Origin: Euglena gracilis
Lineage: Eukaryota; Euglenida; Euglenophyceae; Euglenales
NCBI GenBank assembly: GCA_039621445.1
Contig: CP154957.1
Span: 862,504-926,503 of the forward strand
Direction of reading: 5' to 3'
DNA: 64,000 nt
Within the stretch, counting starts at the first letter, position 1; every line of letters begins with the position of its first letter. The notes beneath the pieces are model-generated. The model was not told the origin of the DNA. It worked only from the letters and a program-made list of their open reading frames with translations, and did no database searches. The position numbers were made by a program, and so were the translations under genes. Below are positions 12,701 to 22,912 of the stretch, piece by piece.

Positions 12701-15700
12701 CAATGAGGATGTCCACTGCGATGCCCACAACAATTTTGGGAAGTCATCAGTTGGAAGGGGGTTCAGCCTGGTACAAAGAAGGAGAAGGTTGTTTTTATCC
12801 ATCTCGCCTTTGTTGGTCACCGCAAAGAAACACTGCAAGGCATTGGAAATGTGCGAGTGCGGGAGTGATTTTCCCGGGATATGTTCCACCAACGTTTTCA
12901 TTTCTGGCGCGCACTGCCGCAGTATGCCGAGCACACACCAAACCAAGCCCGCATCAGTGTGCCATCAACACTCTAGCTTATTTGAAAGGAAGTTCGCACC
13001 CTCCCGGGGGGGGGGGGCTGATGTGGGCAGGTAGGGGGGAGGTTGGGCATTTTCTACCCGGGGGGGGGGGGGCAGTTTTTGGGGTGGGCGGTTCTACAGC
13101 ATACTGGGGCCCCGGAAATGTCCATTTTCAAGAGAAGATCGGCATGGTCGGCAAACACCAGACCGCCGAGGCCCAAAATGACCTCTGGGCGAAATGACCT
13201 CCGGGGGGCAGGGCAGAATGGGAATCGGCCAAACAGCCAGGGTGGTGGGTGGGAGGGTCCGACCCCCCCGGGTTGGCAAAACAGAGGCCGGGCAACACTG
13301 TGGCCGAGACCATGTGGGGCTGGCGGCTGGCCCAGGCGCCTCCCGAAGGAAATCGCCGGGTGCGCCCGCCTCCACCGGTTGGCGCTGGACCACGCCCATT
13401 CCTTCTCTGAAGGGCCCCCGAGGTCAGTCCGAAAGGGAAATTGCGGCCAGTGGATGTATGTTCCTAATGCGCGTCTGGGGAGCTGTGGCTGGCAGGGTTT
13501 GTGTGGAAAGATGGGGAGGGCACGTACCTCACTACCTCACTCACCAAAAAGCTTCCCGTCCATCCCTGGGACAGCCGCCAGTCAGCGCAATTCAGGGTGT
13601 CGCTGTTCCATGCTGCCGATTGTGGAAAATATCCATTGTTTGACCCAAAATATGCCCTGGCCTGCCCAAATCTGACCCATTTTTGACCCATTTTTCCCCG
13701 AAAAAGTAAAGCTCTGTTACCGTCCAGGGGAGGGGGTCTGGGGTTGGAAAAACGGCTGCTGGCTGGATAAAGGCTGCTGGCTGGCTGGACCCCCCCCCAC
13801 GGTGGGGTGGGGTCCACTTCGGCTTAAGCGACGGTTCCCAGCCTGAACCTTCACCTGGGGCTTTGAGAATGGGTGGGTGGGTTTGGGACAGCTCGACGCC
13901 TCCCTGGGGTCCGGTGTGCCAAAGGTGCATCGGGGGCGGGAGAATTGGGCGGGGATTCAACATCCAGACAGATTTTTTTCCTTACTTGGAAGAGATTTGG
14001 GGGCCTGGGGTCTCTGCACAAACCACCAGCGATTTGGGGGGGGGGGGTGCTGAAATGATTGGGAAAATGGGAATTTCAAGATTTATTTTAAGGCAAACCT
14101 GAAAAATTTGTCCCAAATCCCAAATGCGTTTTTAGAGCCAAAGGTGGGATTCGGGGGGGGGGGTCCCAGATTTTTATCCCTCCCTGGTGTCCCCTTGGAG
14201 GAAATTCCTGTGTGGGGAATTCTTTAGCCGGACGCCACCCTGTCCGGGGGGGTTCCAGCCAGCCAGCAGCTCCCAGCCAGCTCCTGACCCCCCCCCCCGG
14301 GATTGAGTGGGTATAAAGTTTTCGCAGCCCGGCAAAGCCGGGCTGGACCAAAAAAAAAAAAGAGTGGTGCAAAGCCCCGAAAATTTTTTAAAAAGTGGTC
14401 AAAATGGCTCAAAAAAAAACGGCCAATTGGATGGCCAAAAAATGGCCGTTTTTTGAGGGTTTTCGGGGTTTTGCCTCGAATTTTTGGCTAAAAATGCATC
14501 CCGATGGATTTGGGGGTTTTGCCTGTTTTCGGGTGCCAGCCCAGTCCAATCCAGCAGCCGGTGGGACCCACCCCTCTTGACCTTTCCATTCCCCTCGGAG
14601 GGGTCCAGCCAGCACCATGTTGCCAGCCAACACCTTTTCCCGGCCAGCCAGATGGAGCCCCCTCCCGCGCCTTGGAGGGGGGCGGGTCCTGAGCTGCCCA
14701 GATGGCAACCCCCCAACCTATGGGATGGGATCCGAAGAGAAGTCATGAGTCCAACTGTTTGGAAGAACTGCCAGAAGAGCTGGGTCACTGTCAGCACCTG
14801 AGGTGTGCGAACATACGCCGTACCCCTCTCCCACCCACGACTGGAGCGGTTTTTCGGAGCGATTGGCTGGTTTCCGGCTTCATTTTTGATTTTGGGTCGG
14901 GTGGCCATCAGGCCTCTGTTACTCGCAAGACCCCCTAGGGGAGAGGGGGTTAAGGGGGAAAGGGTGGGTCTGGGGCCTGCACCCATACCATCCCATTGTT
15001 CAAGGCCATCCTGGGGACCACCCCCCCCCCTGGATTGGGTTCAGGACTGGCCGAAAGTGCCAGGCCGCAGCCCCCCCCCCCCCTGGGCAGCGCCATTGCT
15101 TACCAACCCCCCTGGGGGGGGGGCAATGAACATTTTCCATTTTCAAGAAACCAGCCAGCTGCTCTTCAAAAACCAGCCACCCACTTCCCCCCCCCAACAA
15201 ACAGGCTCAAAAACAGTTCCATTTTGGCTAAACCCCCAAAATTTATCATTTTTGGCATTGTGGCGTGAAGTGCCAGAATTTTTGGGAAATGCCCAATTTT
15301 GGGGGTCCCCTCCCCTGCCCCCTGGGGTGGTTTCCCGCACTCCAGTTGGGTGGGGGAGGGGGACTCCCCCTGGCGTCTTAAAAAAGAGCCTGCCCCCCCC
15401 CCCCCAGAGGAGAGGGGGGTTGGAAGGAACTGACTGGTTTTCAAGAGTGATGGAGTTGACGGGAAAAGTTTGCCCCAGGGAGTGCTTTGTTTTGGCACCA
15501 ACCGACCTGGTTTGCCCAGAGAGTAACTCGAGGATTTCTAAATCGTGGTTTCTGTGCCACGTCGTTTGGGTCTCCGCCCCTCATCTCATTTCGTCCATCA
15601 GGGGGGGGATATGTAACTTGCATAATTTGCATTTTTTTGCAAAATCAGGTTTTTCCGAAATTTGCATTTTTTCATTTTTTTGCATTTTTTTGACTTGCAT

Positions 15701-17322
15701 ACTTTGAAGGGCCAAGTTGCATATCCCCCCCCCTGCGTCCATGCCATCTGTGCTTGCCTTTCCGTGCAGGATGCTCAATTGCAATTTCAACCGGTTGCGG
15801 ACAGTGCCGTCCAGCCTGGGGTCGTGTGAGAGGCTTGAGGAGGTGTATCTCAGCAACAACCGAATTGAAGGTGTGTGGCTTTCACCGCAGCCCTGCAGTT
15901 GCAAAATCTTCCAAAAATGCATCAGAAAGTGACTGAAATGGTTGAGATTCGGACAAGTGCTTTTTTGTCTGCCTTTCGTTCATCACCTGGAGGAAGGGCC
16001 TGCCAAGGTCGTTTTATAAATTGTATTAAAAGTATTTTCCAGCAGTAAAGATGAAACGTTCAACCCCTTTTTCATGTTTGGAAAAAAAATTTGGAATGAT
16101 CTTGGAGAACAGATCGGCCTCAAATGTCTTTCAAATCTTGCAAATTTCTCTTTTTATTCTTTTGATCAACAAAAAAATTGAGCTTGTTGTCTTAGTTATC
16201 TTTTTTTTTTGCTCCAGACGGGAGCTGAAGTTGCCTGGCACAAAATCCAAAATGAAGGATAAATTTTCCCTCTGTTTTTTTGGCGCGAAGTGCCAAAAAT
16301 CTTGACCCCATAGTTAACCCCCCCAAAAAAGTGGGTCCCCTGGACCCCCCCCTCTCAAGAGGTGGGGGCACCCCCACCTTGGTGGGGGAAACCCTGCCCG
16401 TAACCCCCACCAGAACCAAAGCAGTGGGCGGGAGCCATGTATGTGTATTATTTTGTCATTGGCCAACGGACCCCCACCCCACCTTGGGGTACAGGGAGAA
16501 TTGATGTCCAAAACAATTGGTACACAGAAAAATCTGTTTTGATGTTTGGACAAAATGAGTATCATTTCCCAATAGAAACCCACAAAAAAAACGCAAAAAA
16601 AAAACGCAAAAAGGTGTGTGTTTTCCCCCTGCCTTTTGGGCTATTTGAGGAAATAGCTGGAACTCGTCGCATCTTCCATTTCAAATAAATGTTGACTGAA
16701 GGAGGAAAAAGGGGGTAAAAAACTGCGGAAAAATTGTGGTTTAGTAGTCACCTTCTTGTTGCTTTAATTTTTTGGGCCAACAGTTTCCACATTCAATCAT
16801 TACGGTTTTTTTGGTGAAGAAATGGGTTTGAAGGGTCAAACGTACATCACTGCAGCATGAAAATATCCAGGAGGTGATTTTTTCCTTGCTCCCCTCCAAC
16901 AGAAATGAAACAGCCTGATCGATTTTTTTCCCACAATTTCCCCCAAGTTTTATTGACGTCCTCAAATGAATCACCCAATCACCCCCACCCCCTGGTGAGT
17001 GACTGGTTTTTTCACACTGGTTTTTGTTTGCCCAAACCCCCACCAAAGTGACCTGGCGCCAAAACCACCAGACGTTTTTTGTCCATTTTCTTCATATTTG
17101 CAGCCATTTTTTGACGGGATGTGTATTTTTTTTGAAAAAAAGCTTTCAAAATATGGAAATGACTCTCCCCAGTGGTTGGTTGCTATGTGGGGCGGTCGAC
17201 GTATCTCTTGTTTGCAGTGGTTCCCGACAGCCTGCTGGACCTGCACAGCATCAAACGGCTGCACCTCAACAGTAACAACCTGCAGTCGCTGCCGGAGGGC
17301 TTCTTCGCCGCCTGGCCACCAG
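609..17322 (+). CDS. Leucine-rich-repeat protein gene, multi-exon, partial at both ends
   Basis: I assembled this gene from eleven islands: 609-750, 986-1035, 2392-2508, 8161-8232, 9531-9588, 10001-10053, 12343-12410, 13336-13422, 14743-14802, 15770-15870 and 17218-17322. Splice phases agree across all joins except 12410 to 13336. The first four exons encode a non-LRR N-terminal region rich in Trp and aliphatic residues. From about 9531 the product is a run of 22-24-residue LRRs, with motifs such as LPPEIGNLPCLEVLFLSHN, LPEELGHCQHLRMLNCNFN and LPDS-type SLLDLHSIKRLHLNSNN. The LPxxLgxLxxLxxLxLxxN pattern is that of Ras-suppressor or Shoc2-like intracellular LRR proteins, which act as protein-binding scaffolds. 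No signal peptide, start codon or membrane segment was found. The 3' end is unresolved; candidate terminal exons lie at 23624-24128. LRR identity is certain from the motifs; the exact function is not inferable. Confidence 0.8.
789..882. repeat. CAATTGCCCGGGG inverted-repeat element
   Basis: It begins GGGGCAATTGACGCCC and ends GTGACAATTGCCCGGGGG, enclosing GTGCTGCCCGATTTGTC. Related copies lie at 5625-5760, 5953-6106 and, as a fragment, 54735-54770. It may fold as a hairpin. Confidence 0.65.
986..1035 (+). CDS. LRR gene, exon 2 found
   Basis: It reads ATVLGPPTMEDNLFVSG, with AG at 984-985 and donor GG|GTGAG at 1036. It starts in phase 0 and ends in phase 2. Both phases match the neighbouring exons, which is the main support for this small exon. 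Confidence 0.45.
1372..1533. mobile_element. Small TIR element with CATTTAGT ends (copy A)
   Basis: It starts CATTTAGTATGTATCAC and ends GTGATACGCACTAAATG. The interior is four to five units of TGTATCACCAAAAAAATT. No coding. The same outer motif closes 7927-8082. Confidence 0.6.
1640..2130. repeat. C/G-run repeat of the TTCGATAT family
   Basis: Features in order: poly-C/G, a hairpin near CAGCGCGATGCGC, TTTTTGGGGGCAAAAATG, GGTCCGGACCCCCCTCCAGTC and an end of ATATCGAACCCTG. A related copy lies at 33845-34300, with reverse-oriented relatives at 11100-11300 and 55975-56040. Confidence 0.5.
2392..2508 (+). CDS. LRR gene, exon 3 found
   Basis: This 117-base exon reads FSHAMHRWVSPTSSAADP followed by AQWRSVAHVMRSFNVHFAPR, with strongly GC-ending codons. 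The acceptor AAG|G and donor AA|GTACC are both phase 2. No domain is recognised. The opposite strand is also open here, but the plus reading chains in phase at both sides. Confidence 0.55.
6380..6800. mobile_element. Palindromic element with TTAGGG/CCTAAC arms (copy 1)
   Basis: The left arm carries GATGGAATAGGGTTAGGG and the right arm CCTAACCCTTACCCTGTTCC, then an AACGC-poly-A motif. The same pair bounds 31378-31650 and 32940-33215. The centre differs from the other copies. Confidence 0.5.
7927..8082. mobile_element. Small TIR element with CATTTAGT ends (copy B)
   Basis: The ends CATTTAGTGCGCTGCGG and CCGCAGCGCACTAAATG are perfect 17-base inverted repeats 156 bases apart. The interior contains CGCCGCGGAAG and further CCGCGGAAA motifs. 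Non-coding. Confidence 0.75.
8161..8232 (+). CDS. LRR gene, exon 4 found
   Basis: This exact 72-base exon lies between CTGCCCGCAG and AG|GTGTCT. It reads EIVISLADLVDEYSDACALVRSW, phase 2 in and out. It probably forms an alpha-helical cap before the repeats, since it lacks LRR spacing. Confidence 0.6.
8233..9530 (+). other. Intron of the LRR gene
   Basis: It contains a short inverted element at 8975-9062 (CCCAAATAATACCCTCCCCC opposite GGGGGCATTATTTGG), also seen near 55100-55190 and 55447. No exon with clean sites was found. The frame open over 8473-8769 lacks protein-like composition. Confidence 0.45.
9531..9588 (+). CDS. LRR gene, exon 5 found (first leucine repeat)
   Basis: It follows a clean pyrimidine tract and AG (TTCTCTTCAG). 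It reads SGVLGLENYLNVSLLGLRE, phase 2 in, and ends in phase 0 before GTGCGG. Leucine spacing begins to match LRR consensus here. Confidence 0.55.
10001..10053 (+). CDS. LRR gene, exon 6 found
   Basis: It reads VFELFGLVEIQARCNSI after GCCGCCGCAG, phase 0 in, phase 2 out at GTGTGC. Joined to the next exon it gives ARCNSILTLPPEIGNLP, a continuous LRR. Confidence 0.6.
10054..12342 (+). other. Intron of the LRR gene
   Basis: It is filled by GACTGACTGG repeats, a CCAGCCAGCACC element (10640-10990), TTCGATAT-family DNA (11100-11300) and a poly-C/G element with a CGCCTTCGGCGCCG hairpin (11330-12010). No exon was recognised. Confidence 0.45.
10250..10620. repeat. GTGACTGACTGGTTTTT tandem repeats
   Basis: Seven or more units of AAAGTGACTGACTGGTTTTT lie between poly-C/G runs. 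It is the reverse-complement relative of the CCAGTCAGTCAC elements at 32431, 47192 and 50657. Confidence 0.7.
12343..12410 (+). CDS. LRR gene, exon 7 found (canonical repeat)
   Basis: It reads TLPPEIGNLPCLEVLFLSHN then RL, a textbook LRR. The acceptor is CCCACCCTCAG. The nearest GT donor (12411) leaves phase 1, which does not fit the next exon in phase 2, so either a small exon is missing between them or this boundary is wrong. Confidence 0.7.
13336..13422 (+). CDS. LRR gene, exon 8 found
   Basis: It reads RLPKEIAGCARLHRLALDH then AHSFSEGPP, with a strong donor AG|GTCAGT at 13423. The LPKEIxxCxxLxxLxL core is LRR; the tail is irregular. Confidence 0.6.
14220..14680. repeat. CCAGCCAGC-type repeat element
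   Basis: Repeated GTCCAGCCAGCACC and CAGCCAGC units alternate with poly-C/G and GCAGCCCGGCAAAGCCGGGC hairpins. Relatives lie at 10640, 28140, 28495, 34930, 39655, 47990 and 58270. Confidence 0.6.
14743..14802 (+). CDS. LRR gene, exon 9 found
   Basis: It reads NCLEELPEELGHCQHL, ending in phase 2 at AG|GTGTGC. Two tandem acceptors (AGAG and AAG at 14739 and 14742) could add or drop one residue. Confidence 0.75.
15599..15733. mobile_element. Short TIR element with GATATG(T/C)AACTTGCAT ends
   Basis: It starts GGGGGGGGATATGTAACTTG and ends CCAAGTTGCATATCCCCCCC, 135 bases, with TTTGCATTTTTT units inside. It lies just upstream of LRR exon 10. Longer relatives: 29800-30103 and 22811-22912. Confidence 0.65.
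15770..15870 (+). CDS. LRR gene, exon 10 found
   Basis: It reads MLNCNFNRLRTVPSSLGSCE then RLEEVYLSNNRIE. The acceptor TTCCGTGCAG and donor GAAG|GTGTGT make clean GT-AG junctions that continue the LRR register from the previous exon (HLR then MLNCNFN) and into the next (RIE then VVPDSL). This is the strongest evidence that the islands form one gene. Confidence 0.85.
15871..17217 (+). other. Intron of the LRR gene
   Basis: Mostly AT-rich unique DNA with a poly-C element at 16270-16420. No further LRR exon is visible. Confidence 0.4.
17218..17322 (+). CDS. LRR gene, exon 11 found
   Basis: It reads VPDSLLDLHSIKRLHLNSNN then LQSLPEGFFAAWPP after TTGTTTGCAG, with donor CCAG|GTGGGC, phase 1 both ends. 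The repeat series may be capping off (GFFAAWPP). Possible next exons in phase start at 17868, 18661 or 19390; none is convincing. Confidence 0.8.
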
Positions 17323-18304
17323 GTGGGCTAACTTGGCTGTTTTCAGGGTGGCGGTCTGGTGGTGAATGCGCGCAAACAATAGCCAGCACTCTGTTTTCCG
17401 AAATGATTTGTGATGTTTCCCGCGGTGTTTTTGGCCTTATTCTGTTCCAAGAAGGTTGTGTCTGGGAGATTCAACCTTTCGATCCAGAAAGGTCTCAGAG
17501 AGAGAGGGGAGCAGGGCATTAAGTGAGCAGTGGTTTTGCGGAGGGGGAGAAAGGGTTCAACTAGAATCAGGCTTGCTCCGTGCACAATTGCTTGTCCGGT
17601 TGGGGTGAGAGGGGGTTGACAGCTTGAAATGGGCTCCCCAGTCATTTTTTCCTTTTGGGCTCTCAAATTGAGTTTTCTTGGACTGTTCACAGTGGATGGT
17701 TTCACCAAAATTTTGCATGAGAAGTACATTGAAATTCACCAAAGGCGATCCATTTCAATGTCCTCGTTTTGCTTGTGCAAGCCTGTGCAACAGCAGATTT
17801 TATTTCTATCACACTCGGTGCCAAATTGTATTTCTGCTGTTCTGCAATACCACGGTGGTGCCATCAGGTACTAAGCGGTCACAATCGCCTGTCAAAGCAC
17901 CCCTCCACCAGTGCTCTCAACTCTGGGAGGCGGTTCCGGACGGTACTGTGGAGTGTGGGGTGCCGTCATTTTTTCGTTTTTTGCAGGGTCTGAAAATTTA
18001 CTTGGCACTTGGGTCTGAAAAAATTGCTTTAAAAAATCTGTGAAAATTGCTGTGGTAAGTGGGGGGTCACCCCCAGGCCCATACAGCCCTGCCCCCCCCC
18101 AGGCCATTAAGCAATGGCCTGGTGGGGGACCATAACGTTGGGTCGTTCTCAAAACTAACAATACATCAGACCCGCCAAAGCCTTCAAAAAAACAGCCACA
18201 GCAGGAAATCTCAAAAGTAATTCAAAATTGATGAAAACTGATAAATTCAGAGGAAATCTCTTCTGAATTTTGGATGGGTTCCCAAAGAAATGATTCTGTT
18301 GGGA

Positions 18305-18415
18305 TTTTTTTTTATTATTTATTATTTATTATTTATTATTTTAGTATTTATTATTTATTATTTGCTTATTATTTGTTTATTATTTTTTACATTTTATTTA
18401 TTATTATTATTTATG
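18305..18415. repeat. TTATTATTTATTA low-complexity array
   Basis: About 110 bases of TTATT/TTTA units in the LRR 3' region. Confidence 0.8.
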
Positions 18416-19573
18416 ACATTGTTTATTGGATGTGGCTGAAAAATCTTGGACACGAGCTTTCAGTGGGTGGAAAATTCTGGACAGCAAAACCCAGTCTTCA
18501 AGCCCTTCACGATACGCAGAGACTCGGCAGGGGGGTTCGAAAATATTGTTTTTGTTTCTGTGGGAGTCCTCATCTTGCCAAAAGGAATGCGGTGGAAAAT
18601 AGGGAAACAGGCAGAACCAAATGCATTGCATTTTTCATCTGGTGATCGAATCATTCACAGATGCAGAGGTTCAGACATGGTACGCCCGCAGCTACGTTTG
18701 GCATCCACGGATCTTGCACTCTGGCGCTTCATCTCTCTCTGATAATATCTCTCTATAATAACTCTCTAAACAACTCCCTCGGAGTCAGACCAGTTGGTTG
18801 GAGACCTGGGGGGGGGGGGCGAGTGGGTACTTCTGGAAGGGGGTTCACCGCCCTACTTCGATTCAGTGTGAAGCTCCAAAAGTGTTTTGACATCCCAAAT
18901 GGACACCCCAAAACGGGTCCCCGCTGAGCAGTGTGGGTGGGTGGTAACCCCTCCTTTTTTTTTTAAAAAAAAATCCTCTGGTCAGACCGACTCCCCTCCC
19001 CAACTGGGTTCGGTTGTTTTAATGAGTGCCCACCCCCCACGCGTAACTGGGGGGCGGGGCACTCAACCGAATCTTACTCTCCAACCAAGGAGGGGGGGGG
19101 TTGTCGGCAAGGGGTTTGCCTGTCCGCCAAAACGTGTGGACAAACCACCAGGTCTCCATCCAAAGGGAGGGGTCCATTGCCAGACAGTCAGGTTTGTTTG
19201 CCGGCCAAATAGGTACCAGAAAAAATATCACTTCTGGGGCCGCCAACCCAAAACAGGCAAATTTTGTTGGGTCGGTTTGATATAGGGTTAGGATTAGGGT
19301 CGGATTGGGTTTGGGTCAGATGCGAGATCTGGGAGTGGGTGGTGGGTTGGGGGGATGGGGTCCCGGTTTCATGCCATTTGGAGGGCTTGAAAGTCAACGA
19401 AGAATCAAGAGCCATCCTCGACCAATCACCAGGAAACAGAGGTCAACCACCAATTGCATTTGGTAAACCAAAAAAACTCTTTCACCAACTCCGTGATGTG
19501 TGTGTTTTTTTTTGAGGAAATTGGGCAAAGTGCATCAAAATCAATCCAAGAAGCGGCCCCGGGCGGATTTCTG

Positions 19574-19725
19574 GTGGTCGCCCTTGTGGTGGTCGGCCCG
19601 ACCTGGTCGGGCCGACCAGGGAGCAGGGAGGTCGGGCCGACCATGGTCGGCCCGACCATGATCGGCCCGACCTTGTCGACCTGTGATGGTCGGCCCAACC
19701 TGGTCGGCCCGACCACCATTTTTTT
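19574..19725. repeat. Cluster of GTCGGCCCGACC palindromes
   Basis: At least six units such as GGTCGGCCCGACCTGGTCGG and GGTCGGGCCGACCATGGTCG follow one another. Each is self-complementary, so the region can form alternative hairpins. Not seen elsewhere in the window. Confidence 0.8.
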
Positions 19726-20710
19726 TGCACTAACCCCCCCCCCCCTTTCTGGAGATTTAAGCCCCCCCCCTGAAAAAAACTTTTGTCCAAATCACCGCAA
19801 CACCAGTCAAAACCCACTTAAATGGCTCCAGAACCCCCCAATCGGGGGTGAATGTGCAAAAACTGGGGGGGGGGAATGCCCATTTTGGGCCACTTTTGGC
19901 AAAAGAATACCTCTCCCCATTGGATTTTCAATTTAATGGCAAAATTTTGCTCAAAAAGGACCTAGCACTCAAGTATGTTGCTAACATAGAGGGGATTTTG
20001 TTATTTGAGGGGGGGGTGCGGGGGGGGCGGAGCTGCGGGGCTGTTCCAAAGTGAGCCACAAAAACAACTTAGCCCCCGAGTATGTTGCCAACTCAGAAGG
20101 GATTTTGTTATTTGAGGCTCAGATGGGGGTGGAGGGAGGAGTTTTCTGCCCCTCGTGATGCAGAATGCTTGCATTTCTAAAGGATTTTCATGTAATCCCT
20201 GTTTCATCATTGGTTTTTTACCCCTCCGGACCCCCATCAAGGGCCCACCGACCCCCACCGACCAAAGATTTCCATCTGGGGTGTTTATGTTGGTGTAAGA
20301 CACTTATTTGGACCCATCCGGACCATTTCCGGGTGATTTGGGCCCGCTGCAGACCATTTTTATGACCACCGACTAGCCACCGACTCGTTTGCATAGGATT
20401 TTCTTCATGGGGGGGGACTTAAATGTCGGCGGTACTGACCCGTTAGTACATTAGAGTGGGTAGTCGGCCGACCACCCAATACCCCCCCCCCACCCCGTCT
20501 CGCCGACTAGCTACCGACCATACTCGGCCGACTACCCCCCCCCCCCCCCCAGTCTACCGCCATGCGCCCCGAAGGCCGCCTGGCCGAAGGCCGAAGGCCG
20601 CTGCAATTCAGAACCTGAAAAGTTGATGATGTTATTTAAAGGCGTAGGGTTAGGGTCAAGTTTCCATTCCTAACTGTCCCATCCCATCCCCTCAACGTCG
20701 TTAAATTGGT

Positions 20711-20856
20711 GTCTGCAGGGGACCCAGCGAACCCAAAGAGGCGCCCAACTAGGGTTAAAAACATTGGGGGACCCGAGCGAGGCGCCGAAGGCGCGGGTCC
20801 CCCAATGTGTATTAACCCTAGTTGTGCGCCTCTTTGGGGTAGCTGGTGCCTGCAGG
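20711..20856. mobile_element. Hairpin element with CTGCAG/AACCCAAAGAGGCGC arms
   Basis: The left arm ACCCAAAGAGGCGCCCAACT continues as AGGGTTA; it pairs with TAACCCTAGTTGTGCGCCTC near the right end. The centre is GGGGGACCCGAGCGAGGCGCCGAAGGCGCGGGTCCCCC, itself a hairpin. A shorter relative is at 54838-54940. Confidence 0.65.
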
Positions 20857-21074
20857 GAAGCTCCCCAACACCATGAAAAACGTCCCGCAGGGGGGGGTGT
20901 CCATGCGTAGTGATAGTAACAGTCATAGTAATGGTCGGAAAAGATGCATTTTTTTCATAAACCTAAACTTTGTTCAATACAAATCCCTGTAAGTTGTAGT
21001 TCTCCCCCTAGAAGTATGGTGGATGAGTTCGACAGGCTTTGCTGGTCAACCTATCAGAGGTCCGATTGGTCAAA

Positions 21075-21525
21075 TAAACCCCCCTCCAAATATTAAGCCC
21101 CCCCCCAAATATATAGCCCCCCCCCCAAATATAAAGCCTTCTTTGGCCTTCATGACCTTCGGTGGCCTTCAATTGTGGCCAAACACCATTTTTATGCCAA
21201 ATTTTGGTTGTGTACCTCCGATTTTTTTTTTCGCACAAATGTGCAATTCTTATCCAAAATGGAGCAATTCTGGTGAAAATGGTGTACTATTTTTTTCCTG
21301 ACTGACACCAGCGTCTGGCTCCACGTCGGGGGGGGGGGGGGCTTTATATTTGGGCGGCAAAACCAAACCCCCTGGGGGGCTTTATATTTGAGGGGCCACT
21401 GAAAAAGTTTGATTTCCCCCCCAAAACATAAAGCCCCCCCCAAATATAAAGCCCCCCCCCTGAGGGTCTTGAAATCCCGTCCAAATATAAAGCCAGGGGG
21501 CTTTATATTTGGGGCGGTTTACCAA
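21075..21525. repeat. CTTTATATTTGGGGGGG repeats in both orientations
   Basis: The motif AAATATAAAGCCCCCCCC occurs at least five times and its complement at least three times. This makes an inverted, interrupted array without coding potential. Confidence 0.7.
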
Positions 21526-22049
21526 GAATTAGCGAGAGTAAACCCCCCAAAAGGGAGTCTTGCAGGGAGGCTTTCGGGGGGTAGTGAGCGAATGGGACGA
21601 AGCTGCGTGGACAATCGAAGGCTTGGCTTCGTTCAGGACAATGGCACTGTCTTGCATATGCCCTTTGAAGGACAGGTGTGTGAGCGTGTTCATCAAGTGT
21701 TTTGCCAATCTTCCATTTGGGTGTGGATATCACAAATTACCACGGAGGAGCCCATTAAAAATAACAGCAAACCCCCAGGGATGGTGATCCTCTCACCAAT
21801 GGCTGTATAAAACCTGTGTTGAGCTTTACCAAATCGCTTTTAACAAAGAGGAGCTGTCAACGGCACATATATGTGTGAAAAAGCAAGGTGTGCGCTTTGA
21901 TTTTTCGCTGCCTGCTTTTTTGAGTCCTGTCAACGCTTTGAAAAAGTTGGAAGCAAGGCAATTTTACATTGACGTATGGAGCCACAATACCACTTTTTCC
22001 CCCAAGTGTGATGAGTTGGCCCAGCATGTTAGAAATAAAGTGCAGCAGT

Positions 22050-22120
22050 GCAATGTGTGTGTGTGTGTGTGTGTGTGTGTGTTCATGTGGGTGCGCACAT
22101 GTGTGTGTGTGCGTGTGTTA
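22050..22120. repeat. GT dinucleotide microsatellite
   Basis: About 16 GT units, then interrupted GTGTGCG. A similar pure array lies at 36376-36408 and TG-rich DNA at 5394-5515. Confidence 0.9.
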
Positions 22121-22810
22121 GTTCTTAATTTGATACCCAGGCCAAGGTGTGACTGCAAGTCAGAAAAGGAACATCTCCTTTTAGGAACTTGCAAAATTGG
22201 TGTCTGTTGCCACTCTTGCGTGCACGTTTTGTATTTCCTATCTGCATTGGAATTTGTTAATGTGCTTGAATATATGTATACCGCGCAGTGGGCCAGGGAA
22301 TGAAAATCTGTTTGGAAAAAGCCTAGACCGAAGCGGGATCGGCGTTTGAGGGTTTTGTTTTGATGTACCCCCATAAAGGTCCAACATGATGTTTTCTGGG
22401 GTTTTTATGATGTTTATTTTTCCGCTTTTTGTGTGTTTTTTCGAAAATGCAAGCCTGTTGTTTTTCATGCAGTTTTCATCCAGTTTGTGGCAAAATTTTG
22501 CGTTTTTTGCAGGTTTTTGCCTTTTTCCTTTGCATTTGTTTTCCCCTGCCGATTTCCTGGTTTTTGCTGGGAGTTTTTTTTTAATTTGGAAAAATTCTGC
22601 GATTTGGCCCCGATTTTTCCTTCAGACCAAACTTTATGCCAAAATTTTGTATTTTTTGCCAACAAATTGCATAGTTTTATAGCTTTGGAATCGGCCTTTT
22701 CCAAAATCCATCAAAATTCACCAGGTTTCTCTTGCTGCTTCCACTCGAAAAATTCTCACCTGCCCCAATGCCACACCAAAAGAAAATGTGGTGCAAACTT
22801 GCAAAATGAT

Positions 22811-22912
22811 GTGGTTGGTTCACCTAGTTGCATCCACTTTCATTTCATTATGCAACTGCTGGTAATGTGAAATTGGTCCAAAAACGTGAGGTATGCAACT
22901 TCTAGGACCCAA
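22811..22912. mobile_element. Fragment of the TGCAAC TIR family
   Basis: It shares GGTTCACCTAGTTGCAT, TTTCATTATGCAACTGCTG and AAATTGGTCCAAAAACGTGAG with 29833-29920. Confidence 0.6.

Larger units (their letters stand above)
12411..14742 (+). other. Introns around LRR exon 8
   Basis: Poly-C/G tracts with GGCTGCTGGCTGG repeats occupy 13725-13830 and 14220-14680. The frame problem between exons 7 and 8 means a short exon may be hidden in 12411-13335; I could not pick one. Confidence 0.4.

Noticed and set aside
19264-19320. Telomere or subtelomere signal from GGGTTAGG motifs
   Set aside because: TTAGGG units here and at 6430, 31460, 32140 and 33030 are internal, short and mostly part of repeated elements; the sequence continues with genes on both sides.
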